Assembly: GCA_944321755.1 (NCBI GenBank) | Contig: CALUMM010000010.1 | Span: 1 to 58,706 of the forward strand | Source of the DNA: an uncultured Alistipes sp. | Lineage (GTDB): Bacteria > Bacteroidota > Bacteroidia > Bacteroidales > Rikenellaceae | DNA: 58,706 nt | Direction of reading: 5' to 3' | Shown here: positions 1-7,946 of the stretch, piece after piece | How the letters are laid out: the number at the start of each line of letters is the position of its first letter | Position numbering within the stretch: the first letter of the stretch is position 1 | Notes under the pieces: generated by a model | Told to the model about the DNA's origin: nothing | The model's database searches: none | Seen by the model: only the letters and a program-made list of their open reading frames with translations | Made by a program: the position numbers and the translations under genes

Positions 1-1497
1 GGCTGGGGCAACGGCCACCACGACAAGGCGGACGTCATTTCGACGGTGCACCCGGCCTATATCTCGGCGATGACCGAGAAATACCCCCACGCCGAACTGC
101 GTACCGACGGTGAGAATGTCGGGTTACCCGATGGTCAGATGGGCAACTCGGAGGTGGGTCACCTCAATATCGGTGCCGGGCGTGTGGTTTATCAAGACCT
201 GGTGAAGATCAACCGGGCGTGCCGCGACAACTCGATTCTGAAGAATCCCGAGATTGTCAAGGCGTTCGAGTATGCGAAGGCGCAGGGCGTCGGTGTGCAC
301 TTCATGGGTCTGACGTCGGACGGCGGCGTACACTCGTCGTTCGAGCACCTCTTCAAGCTGTGCGACATCGCCAAGGAGTACGGTGTTTCGGATCGCACCT
401 ACGTGCACTGCTTCATGGACGGCCGCGATACCGACCCGCACAGTGGCAAGGGCTTCATCGCACAGTTGGAGGAGCACCTCTCGAAGACGGGCGGACGGAT
501 CGCCACGGTGATCGGCCGCTACTATGCGATGGACCGCGACAAGCGCTGGGAGCGTGTGAAGGTGGCCTACGACGCACTGGTCGAGGGCGTTGGCGAGCAC
601 GATACGGACCTGGTTGCCGCCGTGCAGAAGTCGTATGACGCCGACGTGACGGACGAGTTCATCAAGCCGATCGTGCATGTCGACGAGGCCGGGAAGCCGA
701 TGGGCCTGATCCGGGAGAACGACGTGGTGATCTTCTTCAACTACCGCAACGACCGCGCCAAGGAGCTGACGATCGTGCTGACGCAGCAGGATATGCCCGA
801 AGCGGGGATGCACACCCTGCCGCTGTACTACTGCTGCATGACGCCGTACGATGCGAAGTTCACGGGGCTGCACATCCTCTTCGACAAGGAGAACGTGCCC
901 GACACGATCGGCGAGTGGGTTTCGAAACAGGGACTGAAGCAGTTGCGCATTGCCGAGACCGAGAAATACGCGCACGTGACGTTCTTCCTGAACGGCGGCC
1001 GCGAGGATAAGTTCGAGGGTGAGGAGCGTATTCTGGTTGCCTCGCCGAAGGTTGCCACGTACGACCTGCAGCCCGAGATGTCGGCTCCGGAAGTTGCTGA
1101 CAAACTGGTTGCTGCGTTGGGCGAGCGGAAGTTCGACTTCATCTGCCTGAACTTTGCCAACGGCGACATGGTAGGCCACACGGGTGTCTACGATGCGATC
1201 GTGAAGGCCGTGAAGGCCGTAGACGGGTGCGTCGAGAAGGTCGTTGAGGCAGCGAAGGCCAACGGCTACGAGGTGGTGATGATCGCTGACCACGGCAACG
1301 CCGACAACGCGATCAACCCGGACGGCACGCCCAATACGGCACACTCGCTGAATCCGGTGCCCATCGTGGTGGTTTCGGATCGCGTGAAGGCCGTGCATAA
1401 CGGCATCCTGGCCGACGTTGCCCCGACGGTGCTGAAGCTGATGGGGCTTCCGCAGCCTGCGGAGATGACCGGCAAGGCGCTCGTCGAGATGAAATAA
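1..1497 (+). CDS. gpmI: 2,3-bisphosphoglycerate-independent phosphoglycerate mutase (5' partial)
   Basis: Interconverts 3- and 2-phosphoglycerate in glycolysis, in the cytoplasm. The frame is open from the first base, beginning [11 protein letters not shown], so the true start lies upstream; compared with a usual length of about 505 residues only around ten are missing. The alkaline-phosphatase-fold nucleophile is seen in [10 protein letters not shown] (Ser codon at 148-150). Metal ligands follow in the C-terminal half, as in [10 protein letters not shown] and TAHSLNPVP, which are typical of the iPGM family. The gene ends in TAA and a strong terminator follows directly, so it is the last gene of its transcript. 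Base composition matches the rest of the window. The family assignment is secure. Confidence 0.97.
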   Translation, partial: GWGNGHHDKADVISTVHPAYISAMTEKYPHAELRTDGENVGLPDGQMGNSEVGHLNIGAGRVVYQDLVKINRACRDNSILKNPEIVKAFEYAKAQGVGVHFMGLTSDGGVHSSFEHLFKLCDIAKEYGVSDRTYVHCFMDGRDTDPHSGKGFIAQLEEHLSKTGGRIATVIGRYYAMDRDKRWERVKVAYDALVEGVGEHDTDLVAAVQKSYDADVTDEFIKPIVHVDEAGKPMGLIRENDVVIFFNYRNDRAKELTIVLTQQDMPEAGMHTLPLYYCCMTPYDAKFTGLHILFDKENVPDTIGEWVSKQGLKQLRIAETEKYAHVTFFLNGGREDKFEGEERILVASPKVATYDLQPEMSAPEVADKLVAALGERKFDFICLNFANGDMVGHTGVYDAIVKAVKAVDGCVEKVVEAAKANGYEVVMIADHGNADNAINPDGTPNTAHSLNPVPIVVVSDRVKAVHNGILADVAPTVLKLMGLPQPAEMTGKALVEMK

Positions 1498-1515
1498 CTT
1501 TTCTGTAGTGGAATA

Positions 1516-1554
1516 AGATCCCCGGCCTTCGAAATGAGGCCGGGGATTTGTTTG
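1516..1554 (+). terminator. Rho-independent terminator of gpmI
   Basis: An 11-bp perfect stem (ATCCCCGGCCT paired with AGGCCGGGGAT) with a short loop is followed by TTTGTTTG, 18 bp after the gpmI stop codon. Confidence 0.85.
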
Positions 1555-1711
1555 TTACCTTTTCCGGATCGAGGATTGGCCAGTGGAATGAACAATGCGT
1601 ACATTCTCCCAATATGAAATAACATAATGTTGGGTCAATATTGATTTTCAGGAACATTTTGTCGAAATTTGTCTCTGCAACAGCCCGAAATGGAGACGAT
1701 GATTGTATTTT

Positions 1712-1743
1712 CCGAATAAGTTTTCTATTTTTGTGTCCACATA
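1712..1743 (+). promoter_or_regulatory. Bacteroidetes-type promoter for the CsgG-like gene
   Basis: ATTG (1712-1715) and TATTTTTG (1736-1743) are 20 bp apart, matching the TTTG/TAnnTTTG consensus of Bacteroidetes sigma-ABfr promoters. A start near 1750 would give a leader of about 238 nt before the ATG at 1988. The match is by eye only. Confidence 0.5.
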
Positions 1744-1784
1744 TTGAAAACACGGAAAGTGTAAGTTTATTCTCTCGAAGCGAA

Positions 1785-1904
1785 CGTAGGAAATTCGAAT
1801 CGAAGCAGGGGATAGCCAACTTCTCTCCGACGTCATGTACTTGTGTATGTGGCGTGGGGCTGTTGCTTATTTTGTGCTCAAAGGTTTCCTACGACCTGCT
1901 TCGA
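1785..1904 (+). other. Candidate structured 5' leader (possible pseudoknot)
   Basis: Within the 490-bp gap between gpmI and the CsgG-like gene, two perfect complementary pairs occur in crossed order. CGTAGGAAA (1785-1793) pairs with TTTCCTACG (1885-1893), and TCGAAGCAGG (1800-1809) pairs with CCTGCTTCGA (1895-1904). The crossed order means either an H-type pseudoknot or two alternative helices. The frame running through this stretch has no family resemblance and I treat the region as untranslated leader. Confidence 0.4.
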
Positions 1905-1987
1905 CGGAATAAGTCTTCGGCACCACGCTTTCTTTTTTTTATGCAACGCTTCTTCGGGTGTCGGGAAGCACCCAAACAGAATGTTTC

Positions 1988-3424
1988 ATGAAACGAATTC
2001 TATTTTTGTTGTGGTTGGGATTGTGGGTTTGCGGAGTCGAGGCGCAGAGCCGGACGTCGGGATACATTATTGGAATCGAAGAGGGCAAGGTTTATCTGGA
2101 TCTTGGAACAGGAAAGGTTGTTCCGGACATGATGTTGAACGTACTGTCGGGCGGAGGGTATTTTGTCCATCCGGTGACGAAGGAACGGATTGTGCGGGTT
2201 GCCGAGTCTGTTGGAGGGTTGAAGGTCGAGAAGGTTTTCGACTCGTATTCGGTGGCGGTGGCGGTCCCGGCCCAGTCGTTGCAGAAAATGGCTGTGGGAA
2301 TGCAGGTGCAGACGCCGGATCAAAAGGCGGAAGAGGCGGAAGATACGACGGTGAAAGGTTCCGATGTCGATCGGGTTTCGGTATTTGTGGCCCCTGCACA
2401 GGTGAACGATATTGTAGGAGTCGGTTATTTCGGGACTTATGTCTCAGATATTCTGATGGAGCAGTTGATGCTTTGCGACCGAGTTCGTCTTTTGGATCGT
2501 ACGGTTTTGGGGGCACAACTGGAGGAGTCCGATTTGACGGGTGCTTATATCGATTCCAATACGGCGATCCAGCGGGGGAAGATTGCGGGAGCACAGTATG
2601 TCATTCAGGTGACGATGCAGAAACCGGATGTGGTCAATATTCGGACGGGTATTCCTTTGGCTTCGATCATGGGCGCGGTCCAGAGTGTCGCGGGAACGAA
2701 TATCGGAGCGCAATACGCCTCCAACATGCAAGTGGAGCAGTTGAAGGCATCTGTGAGTCTTTCGGCGCGGGTGGTCGACCTGCAGACGGGCGAGGTTGTG
2801 TTTATGAGCAGCGGTACGGGCAAGGCGGAGGGTAAATCCCAGTTGTCGATGGAGTATGGGGCATTGAGCGGAGCGGAGCTGAACGGAGGGGCTGACGGGT
2901 TCAAACAGACGGTGACGGGTCAGGCGATTCAGAAGGCCTTTGTTCCGATCGGGCGCAATCTGAACAAATTTTTCAATGGAGAGACGACGGAGCGGGTGAT
3001 GGGCAGCGCGAGCGGTTTCGGCAACTACGGGGATGAACTGAAGCGTCGCGGCGCACGGCTCTATATGGGAACCGACCAATTGAAGATGGAGGATGTGAAA
3101 ATGCTTTTTGTCGACACGCCGCAGCGCTTTTTCCAGTATCGTTCGGCCAAGAGAATGAATGGCTTGTCTACGGCTCTTTTTGTGATGGGGGCTGGAGCTT
3201 TTATCGTTGGTATATTTCAGGAAACCGAAATTGGAGATATATCGGGGCCTCTTTGTTTAGGGGGTGGAGCGGTTTTTATAACCGGAGGTATAATTATGCG
3301 CGTTTCGTCGCGTAAAAAGATCCAGAATGTGGTGGATGGCTACAATGCGGGCAACCGGCGGTTGGCTTCGACGTGGAGTATCGTGTCTGACCGCAACGGA
3401 ATCGGATTGCGGCTGACCTTCTGA
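1988..3424 (+). CDS. Secreted CsgG/LpoB-family protein with two C-terminal hydrophobic segments
   Basis: The chosen start is the ATG at 1988, because it begins a clear signal peptide (MKRILFLLWLGLWVCGVEAQ); an in-frame GTG at 1958 would place ten polar residues ahead of it. The central part (about residues 125-330), with VFVAPAQV, GTYVSDILMEQLMLCDRVRLLDR and ARVVDLQTGEVVF, resembles the CsgG fold found in curli secretion and peptidoglycan-synthase activators. Two hydrophobic stretches at about residues 393-411 and 420-437 may be membrane segments. There is no lipobox Cys, unlike CsgG itself. The gene is monocistronic with a long leader, and its composition is more AT-rich than its neighbours. 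A role in envelope assembly is inference; the CsgG relationship is moderately secure. Confidence 0.75.
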   Translation: MKRILFLLWLGLWVCGVEAQSRTSGYIIGIEEGKVYLDLGTGKVVPDMMLNVLSGGGYFVHPVTKERIVRVAESVGGLKVEKVFDSYSVAVAVPAQSLQKMAVGMQVQTPDQKAEEAEDTTVKGSDVDRVSVFVAPAQVNDIVGVGYFGTYVSDILMEQLMLCDRVRLLDRTVLGAQLEESDLTGAYIDSNTAIQRGKIAGAQYVIQVTMQKPDVVNIRTGIPLASIMGAVQSVAGTNIGAQYASNMQVEQLKASVSLSARVVDLQTGEVVFMSSGTGKAEGKSQLSMEYGALSGAELNGGADGFKQTVTGQAIQKAFVPIGRNLNKFFNGETTERVMGSASGFGNYGDELKRRGARLYMGTDQLKMEDVKMLFVDTPQRFFQYRSAKRMNGLSTALFVMGAGAFIVGIFQETEIGDISGPLCLGGGAVFITGGIIMRVSSRKKIQNVVDGYNAGNRRLASTWSIVSDRNGIGLRLTF

Positions 3425-3439
3425 CGGATTCCAGAGATA

Positions 3440-3474
3440 CCCCCCCCCGACCTTCATGCGAAGACCGGGGGCGT
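3440..3474. terminator. Hairpin between convergent genes, with a C9 tract
   Basis: A nine-C run (3440-3448) opens a stem of CCCCCG against CGGGGG, enclosing an inner CTTC/GAAG pair. It lies between the convergent CsgG-like and proX genes and could end both transcripts, though no clear T-tract follows. Confidence 0.45.
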
Positions 3475-3500
3475 GAATTGCCGGAGTTTGTTCGTCCCGG

Positions 3501-4025
3501 TCAGTAAAGTTCGATGTACTCGTAGGAGTTCCCGACGGCTTCGAGAAATCTCGAAAACTCCTCCTGCGTGATGACCACCGTGGCGCGGTTGTCGTTGGGG
3601 TGGAACGAGAGGGCGGGCCACTCCCGGAGCCGGGCGTCGAGGAAGAGGTGGACGTGGTTCGCCGGGTCGTTGATCAGCCCGAAAGGCGAGACCGATCCGG
3701 GCCGCAGCCCCAGCCAACGCTCCATGCGCTGCTCCGAGGCGAACGACAGCTTGCCCTGATGCAATCGGTGTTCGAGGTCGTGAATGGCCATCGCCTGCTC
3801 GCAGTCGAAGCATACGAGGTAGTGGCGGTCGCCCTTGTGGTTGCGGAAGAAGAGGTTCTTGCAATGCTTCGAGCCGTCGTCGTGCCAGTATTGGCGGGCG
3901 ATCTCGATGGTCGGGGCCTCGGGGTGCTCGTACCACGTGTAGCGGATCGCGTGGGCGTCGAGCCAGTCGAAGACCCGCTGGCGGCGTTCGTCGGGTGTCA
4001 GCGGGGCGGTTTCGGTCGTCTCCAT
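3501..4025 (-). CDS. proX: Prolyl-tRNA deacylase (YbaK/ProX family)
   Basis: A 174-residue protein of the YbaK/ProRS-associated editing fold, which hydrolyses mischarged aminoacyl-tRNAPro (Ala- or Cys-tRNAPro) in trans in the cytoplasm. Family features are YTWYEHPEAPTIEIA near the N-terminus, KNLFFRNHKGDRHYLVCFD, the GSVSPFGLINDP segment with its conserved Gly-x-x-x-Pro, and HPNDNRATVVI near the end. The start METTETAPLTPDERR is chosen because longer forms run into the upstream gene's frame. The gene starts 2 bp after the stop of the dehydrogenase gene, so the two are probably co-transcribed. Which misacylated tRNA it prefers cannot be told from sequence alone. Confidence 0.9.
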   Translation of the reverse strand: METTETAPLTPDERRQRVFDWLDAHAIRYTWYEHPEAPTIEIARQYWHDDGSKHCKNLFFRNHKGDRHYLVCFDCEQAMAIHDLEHRLHQGKLSFASEQRMERWLGLRPGSVSPFGLINDPANHVHLFLDARLREWPALSFHPNDNRATVVITQEEFSRFLEAVGNSYEYIELY

Positions 4026-4027
4026 GG

Positions 4028-4966
4028 TCAGTTGTTTTTCCAGTTTTCGCGGATGTTGCGGGCGATGCACTCGACGAGCACCTCGACGGCCTCGACGGGT
4101 GACCAGGCGTTGTGGGGCGAGAGCAGCAGCCGGTCGGGTTCGCGGACGGCGAGCAGGGGATTCCCCACTTCGAGGGGTTCGTGGACAAAGACGTCGAGGG
4201 CGGCTCCGGCCAGCCGCCCGGCATCGAGGGCTGCGGCCAGGGCCGCCTCGTCGACGATCCCGCCGCGTGCGACGTTGATTACGAGGGCCGAGGGTTTCAT
4301 GAGCGACAACTCGCGGGCTCCGATCAACCCGCGGGTGCGGTCGGTCAGCGGACAGTGTACCGACACGATGTCGGCCCAGGCCAACAGTTCGTCGAGCGGC
4401 ATGAGGGGATAGGGCTCCTCGCGCCCGACGCCCGAGGTGGAGGTATAGGCCACCTCGCAGCCGAGGGCTTCGGCGACGCGGGCGACGCTGTGTCCGATGT
4501 TTCCGAGCCCGACGATTCCCCAGCGGGATCCGTAGAGCTGGTGGGTCGTGCGGCCGAAATGGAACTGGCGGTCGGCTCCGGCGTAATGTTCTTTGGTGTA
4601 GCGGTCGTAGTAGACGACCTGGCGCAACAGGGCGATTGCGGCGCCGATGGTGGTTTCGGTGACGGCGTGTGTCGAGTATCCGACGGCATTCTTCACGGTG
4701 ACGCCGCATTCGGCTGCTGCCGCGAGGTCGATGTGGTTCATGCCGGTTGCGGCGATGCAGATCAGCCGCAGGCGGGGCAGGGCGCGGAGCGTCGCGGCAT
4801 CGAATGGCACCTTGTTGGTGATGACGATATCGGCCTCGCGGCAGCGGCCGACGACCTCCTCGGGACGGGTCGTTTCGTAGCTGGTGTAGTTGCCGAGCGA
4901 GCGGATGGCCGAGAGGTCGGCGCCTCCGAGCGAGTATTCATCCAGAAAGACGATATTGGGTTTCAT
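4028..4966 (-). CDS. D-2-hydroxyacid dehydrogenase (glycerate dehydrogenase-like)
   Basis: A 312-residue NAD-dependent D-isomer 2-hydroxyacid dehydrogenase. The Rossmann motif is GLGNIGHSVARVAEALG at about residues 150-167. The catalytic Arg is in NVARGGIVDEAAL (about 232), and the catalytic His in LSPHNAWSP (about 284). It most resembles hydroxypyruvate/glycerate dehydrogenases that interconvert glycerate and hydroxypyruvate, but substrate choice within this superfamily cannot be read reliably. It is the first gene of a pair with proX. A start at MKPNIVFLDEYS fits the usual family N-terminus. Confidence 0.88.
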   Translation of the reverse strand: MKPNIVFLDEYSLGGADLSAIRSLGNYTSYETTRPEEVVGRCREADIVITNKVPFDAATLRALPRLRLICIAATGMNHIDLAAAAECGVTVKNAVGYSTHAVTETTIGAAIALLRQVVYYDRYTKEHYAGADRQFHFGRTTHQLYGSRWGIVGLGNIGHSVARVAEALGCEVAYTSTSGVGREEPYPLMPLDELLAWADIVSVHCPLTDRTRGLIGARELSLMKPSALVINVARGGIVDEAALAAALDAGRLAGAALDVFVHEPLEVGNPLLAVREPDRLLLSPHNAWSPVEAVEVLVECIARNIRENWKNN

Positions 4967-5122
4967 GTGAACGTTTTTGTTTGGTCGTATGACGTTGCCG
5001 CCGGGGGCCGGGGCCTGTGTGCGGCGGTCCCTACAAAGATAGCGGCTTTTGGCTCTCGTTCGCCGGGATCACTCTTTTTTCATTGTATTAACCGCACTTT
5101 TTTATACTTTTTAGGCAACTTC

Positions 5123-5320
5123 CCGGTCGTCGGATTAGCCGCTTTTTGAGTCGGCAAAAAGCGGCGCAAAAACCGCCCGGCGTGCGAAAAAGCGCGGAAA
5201 GAGTGCGTTCCTTCATGGCGCCGGGCGACTTCGCGGGTTTGCAAGCAAACCGTCCCCGGCGCTCGTATTCCGGTACGTGCTCTTTCTTTTTCGCGTTTTT
5301 CGCAGAGCCGGAATCCCTTT
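5123..5320 (+). repeat. Intergenic repeat A, copy 1
   Basis: About 198 bp nearly identical to 5651-5850, differing mainly in a short patch near 5262-5290. It begins with an 11-bp perfect inverted repeat (5138-5165, GCCGCTTTTTG/CAAAAAGCGGC). Confidence 0.8.
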
Positions 5321-5489
5321 ACTTTTACCTGCTCTGTTTCTTGCTTTTGCGCGTAAAAAATTCCACCGCATTCTCGCGTTGCGCGGAAAAAGGTCCGGCA
5401 GGCGTCCCCGCGCCCGGAGCGGGAGGAAGGATAGGCGAAGATCTTCCTTCGCCCGCTCAGCGGGAACGACGGCCGGAACCCGCGCAAGG

Positions 5490-5592
5490 CGACATGCGGA
5501 TGGTTTTGGTGGCACCTTTTGCCATCAACCGGCTTAAGAAGCCGGTTTTAGAAGGCGAAAGGAAGCATATCACGAATCGGCTCCCATTCTGC
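5490..5592 (+). repeat. Intergenic repeat B, copy 1
   Basis: About 103 bp nearly identical to 5901-6003. It contains the CCGGCTTAAGAAGCCGG hairpin (5529-5545) followed by TTTTA. A second copy of the hairpin follows the C9 tract at 5599-5615. Confidence 0.8.
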
Positions 5593-5650
5593 CCCCCCCC
5601 GGCTTAAGAAGCCGGTTTTAAAGTCGGCAAAAAGACTTTCTCCGACCGTT

Positions 5651-5850
5651 CCGGTCGTCGGATTTAAGCCGCTTTTTGAGTCGGCAAAAAGCGGCGCAAA
5701 AACCGCCCGGCGTGCGAAAAAGCGCGGAAAGAGTGCGTTCCTTCATGGCGCCGGGCGACTTCGCGGGTTTGCAAGCAAACCGTCCCCGGCGCTTGCATTC
5801 CGGTCCGCGCTCTTTCTTGATCGCGTTTTTCGCAGAGCCGGAATCCTTTT
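5651..5850 (+). repeat. Intergenic repeat A, copy 2
   Basis: Second copy of the 5123-5320 repeat, offset by 528 bp. It keeps the same 11-bp inverted repeat at 5668-5695. Confidence 0.8.
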
Positions 5851-5900
5851 ATATGCGCAAAATTTATATGTGTAGAATTACCTCCGCATTTCCGCGCAAC

Positions 5901-6003
5901 GCGACATGCGGATGGTTTTGGTGGCACCTTTTGCCACCAACCGGCTTAAGAAGCCGGTTTTAGGGGGCGAAAGGAAGCATATCACAAATCGGCTCCCGTT
6001 CTG
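5901..6003 (+). repeat. Intergenic repeat B, copy 2
   Basis: Second copy of 5490-5592, with the same hairpin at 5941-5957. A fourth hairpin copy follows at 6007-6023, about 35 bp downstream of the tcdA stop codon in the tcdA reading direction. Confidence 0.8.
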
Positions 6004-6056
6004 CGCCCGGCTTAAGAAGCCGGTTTCAGGGGGCAAAGGGAATACAAGGGAAAACC

Positions 6057-6779
6057 TTATTCCAGTTCGCCGATCAGGCCGCGGATAACCACCGAGGCGC
6101 AGGTGATTCCGAATGCCGCCGGGATGTAGGAGATGGTTCCGACGTTGGATTTCTTGTTCTGCTCCTCGCAGAGGATCATCGCCCCTTCGCGGATCGGCTC
6201 GGGCGAGAAGACGGCCCGGAAGCCGCTGTGAATCCCGAGTTTGTGGAGCCGTTTGCGGAGCATGTGGGCCAGCGGGCAGTGGTGGGTCTTCGCGATGTCG
6301 GCAATCTCGATCCGCGTGGGGTCCATCTTGGCCCCGGCGCCCATCGAACTGACGAGCGGCAGGCGGCGTTCGAGCGCCGCGGCAATGAGGGCGAGTTTCG
6401 GGGAGAGGGTGTCGATGGCGTCGACCACGTAGTCGTAGCGGGCTGCATCGAGCAGCCGGTAGGTCTCCTCGTCGCGGATGTAGCGGTTGACGACCGTGAG
6501 GTCGATTTCGGGGTTGATGTCGCGCAGGCGTTCGGCCAAAATGTCGGCCTTCTGCCGCCCGACGGTCGAGTGCAGGGCGACGAGCTGGCGGTTGATGTTC
6601 GTGGTGTTCACGGCATCGGCATCGGCAATGGTCATCGTCCCGACGCCCGCGCGGGCCACCATCTCGGCGGCATAGGCTCCCACGCCGCCCAGTCCGACGA
6701 CCAGGACATGGGCCTGTTTCAAACGGGCGAGTTTCTCCTCGCCCAACAGCAGTTCCGTTCTCTCCAGCCAGTTATCCAT
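6057..6779 (-). CDS. tcdA: tRNA threonylcarbamoyladenosine dehydratase
   Basis: A 240-residue E1-like (ThiF/MoeB fold) enzyme that makes the ATP-dependent cyclic form of t6A at position 37 of ANN-decoding tRNAs. The nucleotide-binding loop is HVLVVGLGGVGAYAAEMVAR at about residues 24-43. The family features DADAVNTTNINRQL, DAIDTLSPK and SSMGAGAKMDPTRI are all present, and the protein lacks the C-terminal rhodanese or sulfur-carrier parts of ThiF/MoeB enzymes. Its start overlaps the end of the upstream tatD-like gene by 8 bp, so the two form an operon. It is distinct from the thiF gene at 53.0-53.7 kb. Confidence 0.92.
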   Translation of the reverse strand: MDNWLERTELLLGEEKLARLKQAHVLVVGLGGVGAYAAEMVARAGVGTMTIADADAVNTTNINRQLVALHSTVGRQKADILAERLRDINPEIDLTVVNRYIRDEETYRLLDAARYDYVVDAIDTLSPKLALIAAALERRLPLVSSMGAGAKMDPTRIEIADIAKTHHCPLAHMLRKRLHKLGIHSGFRAVFSPEPIREGAMILCEEQNKKSNVGTISYIPAAFGITCASVVIRGLIGELE

Positions 6780-7725
6780 TTTGTGTTTCGAATAGTCGTT
6801 TGTAATTTTCGAGGGTGGCGCGTTGCAGCTCCTCCACCGGACGGCCCAACGCTTCGGCCGCCCGGGCGTAGATCTCCTCGATGGTCACCTCGGCGTCGTC
6901 GGTCTCGAAGAAGAGCTGCCCGAGGGGTGTTTCGTGCAGGGCCCGGAGGGTTTTGGGCGACGCGAAGGCGCGCGCTCCGAACGAGAGGTAATAACCTCTC
7001 CGCAGGGCCTGCCGGGCCTGTTCGGGGGAGCCGATGAATCCGTGGAAGATCACGGCCCGGGGCTGGCAGGCATCGAGTTCGCGCATCAGCGGCTCGAAGG
7101 CCCGCACGCAGTGCAGCACGACGGGCCGTCCGGTGCGGCGGGCCAGGGTGAGTTGTGCGCGCAGGGCGGCGAACTGGGCTTCGCGGGAGACAGGACAGGC
7201 GAAGTCGAGTCCGGTTTCGCCGATGGCCTGCACGCCGGCGGCTCTTTTCCCGGCGGCTCTTTTCCCGGCGGTCGCGGCCCCGACAATCTCGTTCTCGACA
7301 AGCCCCGCTCCGGCGGTCGCGGCCCCGACAATCTCGTTCTCGACAAGCCCCGCTCCGGCGGTCGCGGCCCCGACAATCTTGTCCCCGACAAGCCCCGCCC
7401 CGGTGGTCGCGGCCCTGACAACCCAGGCCTCGACATTCCCGGTCTTGGCGGCTCCGCCCCCGACATCCCCACACCCGACATCCCCGCCTCCGACATTTCC
7501 GTCCCCGGCGGTCGCGGCCCCGGCAATCTTGCCCCCGACATATCCGTCCCCGGCGGTTGCGCTTCCGGCAACTTCGGTTCCGGAGTTTCCATCCTTGTCG
7601 GCGAACCGGGCGGCAAAGGCCTCCACATCCTGAGAATCAGCCTCCCAGGGGTGTATGCCCGCGGTGCGGAGTTCGATTCCGCGGCCTGTGGGGCGGTGGG
7701 TGTGTATGTTTACATAAGGGAGCAT
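6772..7725 (-). CDS. TatD-family metal-dependent hydrolase with an internal Gly/Ala-rich repeat insertion
   Basis: A 317-residue TIM-barrel hydrolase of the TatD DNase family. Metal ligands are seen in NIHTHRP (HxH, residues 7-10), GETGLDF (Glu), VVLHCVRAF (His), VIFHGFIGS (His) and LFFETDD (Asp). Between GIHPWEA and GETGLDF, where family members normally have a short loop, lies about 110 residues of Gly/Ala/Val/Thr repeats with a 15-residue period (VGAATAGAGLVENEI). Without it the protein would be about 205 residues, close to a compact TatD. The start MLPYVNIHTH is chosen because the metal motif normally follows within ten residues; the longer upstream frame looks untranslated. It is the first gene of the operon with tcdA. 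Substrate is unknown. Confidence 0.85.
   Translation of the reverse strand: MLPYVNIHTHRPTGRGIELRTAGIHPWEADSQDVEAFAARFADKDGNSGTEVAGSATAGDGYVGGKIAGAATAGDGNVGGGDVGCGDVGGGAAKTGNVEAWVVRAATTGAGLVGDKIVGAATAGAGLVENEIVGAATAGAGLVENEIVGAATAGKRAAGKRAAGVQAIGETGLDFACPVSREAQFAALRAQLTLARRTGRPVVLHCVRAFEPLMRELDACQPRAVIFHGFIGSPEQARQALRRGYYLSFGARAFASPKTLRALHETPLGQLFFETDDAEVTIEEIYARAAEALGRPVEELQRATLENYKRLFETQNG
7267..7446 (-). repeat. In-frame 45-bp minisatellite inside the TatD-like gene
   Basis: Four consecutive 45-bp units begin at 7267, 7312, 7357 and 7402. The first two and most of the third are almost identical; diverged relatives extend on both sides (about 7247-7590). The 45-bp period keeps the reading frame. 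Confidence 0.9.
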
Positions 7726-7733
7726 CGGAGAAG

Positions 7734-7741
7734 CAAAAATA
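7734..7741 (-). promoter_or_regulatory. Probable -7 element for the tatD-tcdA operon
   Basis: On the minus strand this reads TATTTTTG, matching TAnnTTTG. It lies only 8 bp before the ATG at 7725, implying a very short leader or leaderless mRNA. The -33 element is weak. Confidence 0.35.
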
Positions 7742-7785
7742 GGAATTTTAAGTAAATTTAAGAAATAATGCTTCGCGGGATGGCT

Positions 7786-7811
7786 TTTGTCGGAAAAATT
7801 TTGTACTTTCG
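7786..7811 (+). promoter_or_regulatory. Possible promoter for the nqr operon
   Basis: TTTG (7786-7789) and TACTTTCG (7804-7811, one mismatch to TAnnTTTG) precede nqrA by about 135 bp. The 14-bp spacing is shorter than the usual 19-21, so the -33 assignment is doubtful. Confidence 0.35.
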
Positions 7812-7946
7812 CACGCGAAATAATTGTTAGTCTGCTAACAGCCGACGCTCCGAATCGATGTTTGTTTCGCGAGCGTATGTCATGTGCGGACCCCGATGTG
7901 TTGAAACCGGAAACCAAACACACAAAATAATTCAAACTCTTTAACC

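Larger units (their letters stand above)
4967..6056. other. 1.1-kb intergenic region built of duplicated repeat modules
   Basis: No recognisable gene. The stretch holds two copies each of a repeat of about 200 bp (A) and one of about 100 bp (B), plus four copies of a CCGGCTTAAGAAGCCGG hairpin. Open frames run through the A copies on both strands (about 5146-5607 and 5676-5963 on plus), but they look like Arg/Pro-rich read-through of a GC-rich repeat and show no domain. Unit 1 carries about 110 extra bases between A and B, including a short hairpin around 5410-5465. Confidence 0.7.

Noticed and set aside
1641-1991. 116-codon open frame between gpmI and the CsgG-like gene
   Set aside because: It has no recognisable family, spans the promoter candidate and the predicted RNA structure, and overlaps the signal-peptide start of the next gene.
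5146-5963. Two similar plus-strand open frames (MSRQKAAQKPPG type) in the repeat block
   Set aside because: Similarity follows from the DNA duplication, frames are also open on the other strand, and the products are low-complexity Arg/Pro-rich with no domain.
6057-6779. tcdA considered as a second thiF or moeB
   Set aside because: The DAIDTLSPK and SSMGAGAKMDPTRI segments are specific to the t6A dehydratase group, and it is not near thiamine or molybdopterin genes.
6823-7755. 310-codon plus-strand frame opposite the TatD-like gene
   Set aside because: It is a mirror of the GC-rich minisatellite; the minus-strand frame holds all TatD metal motifs.
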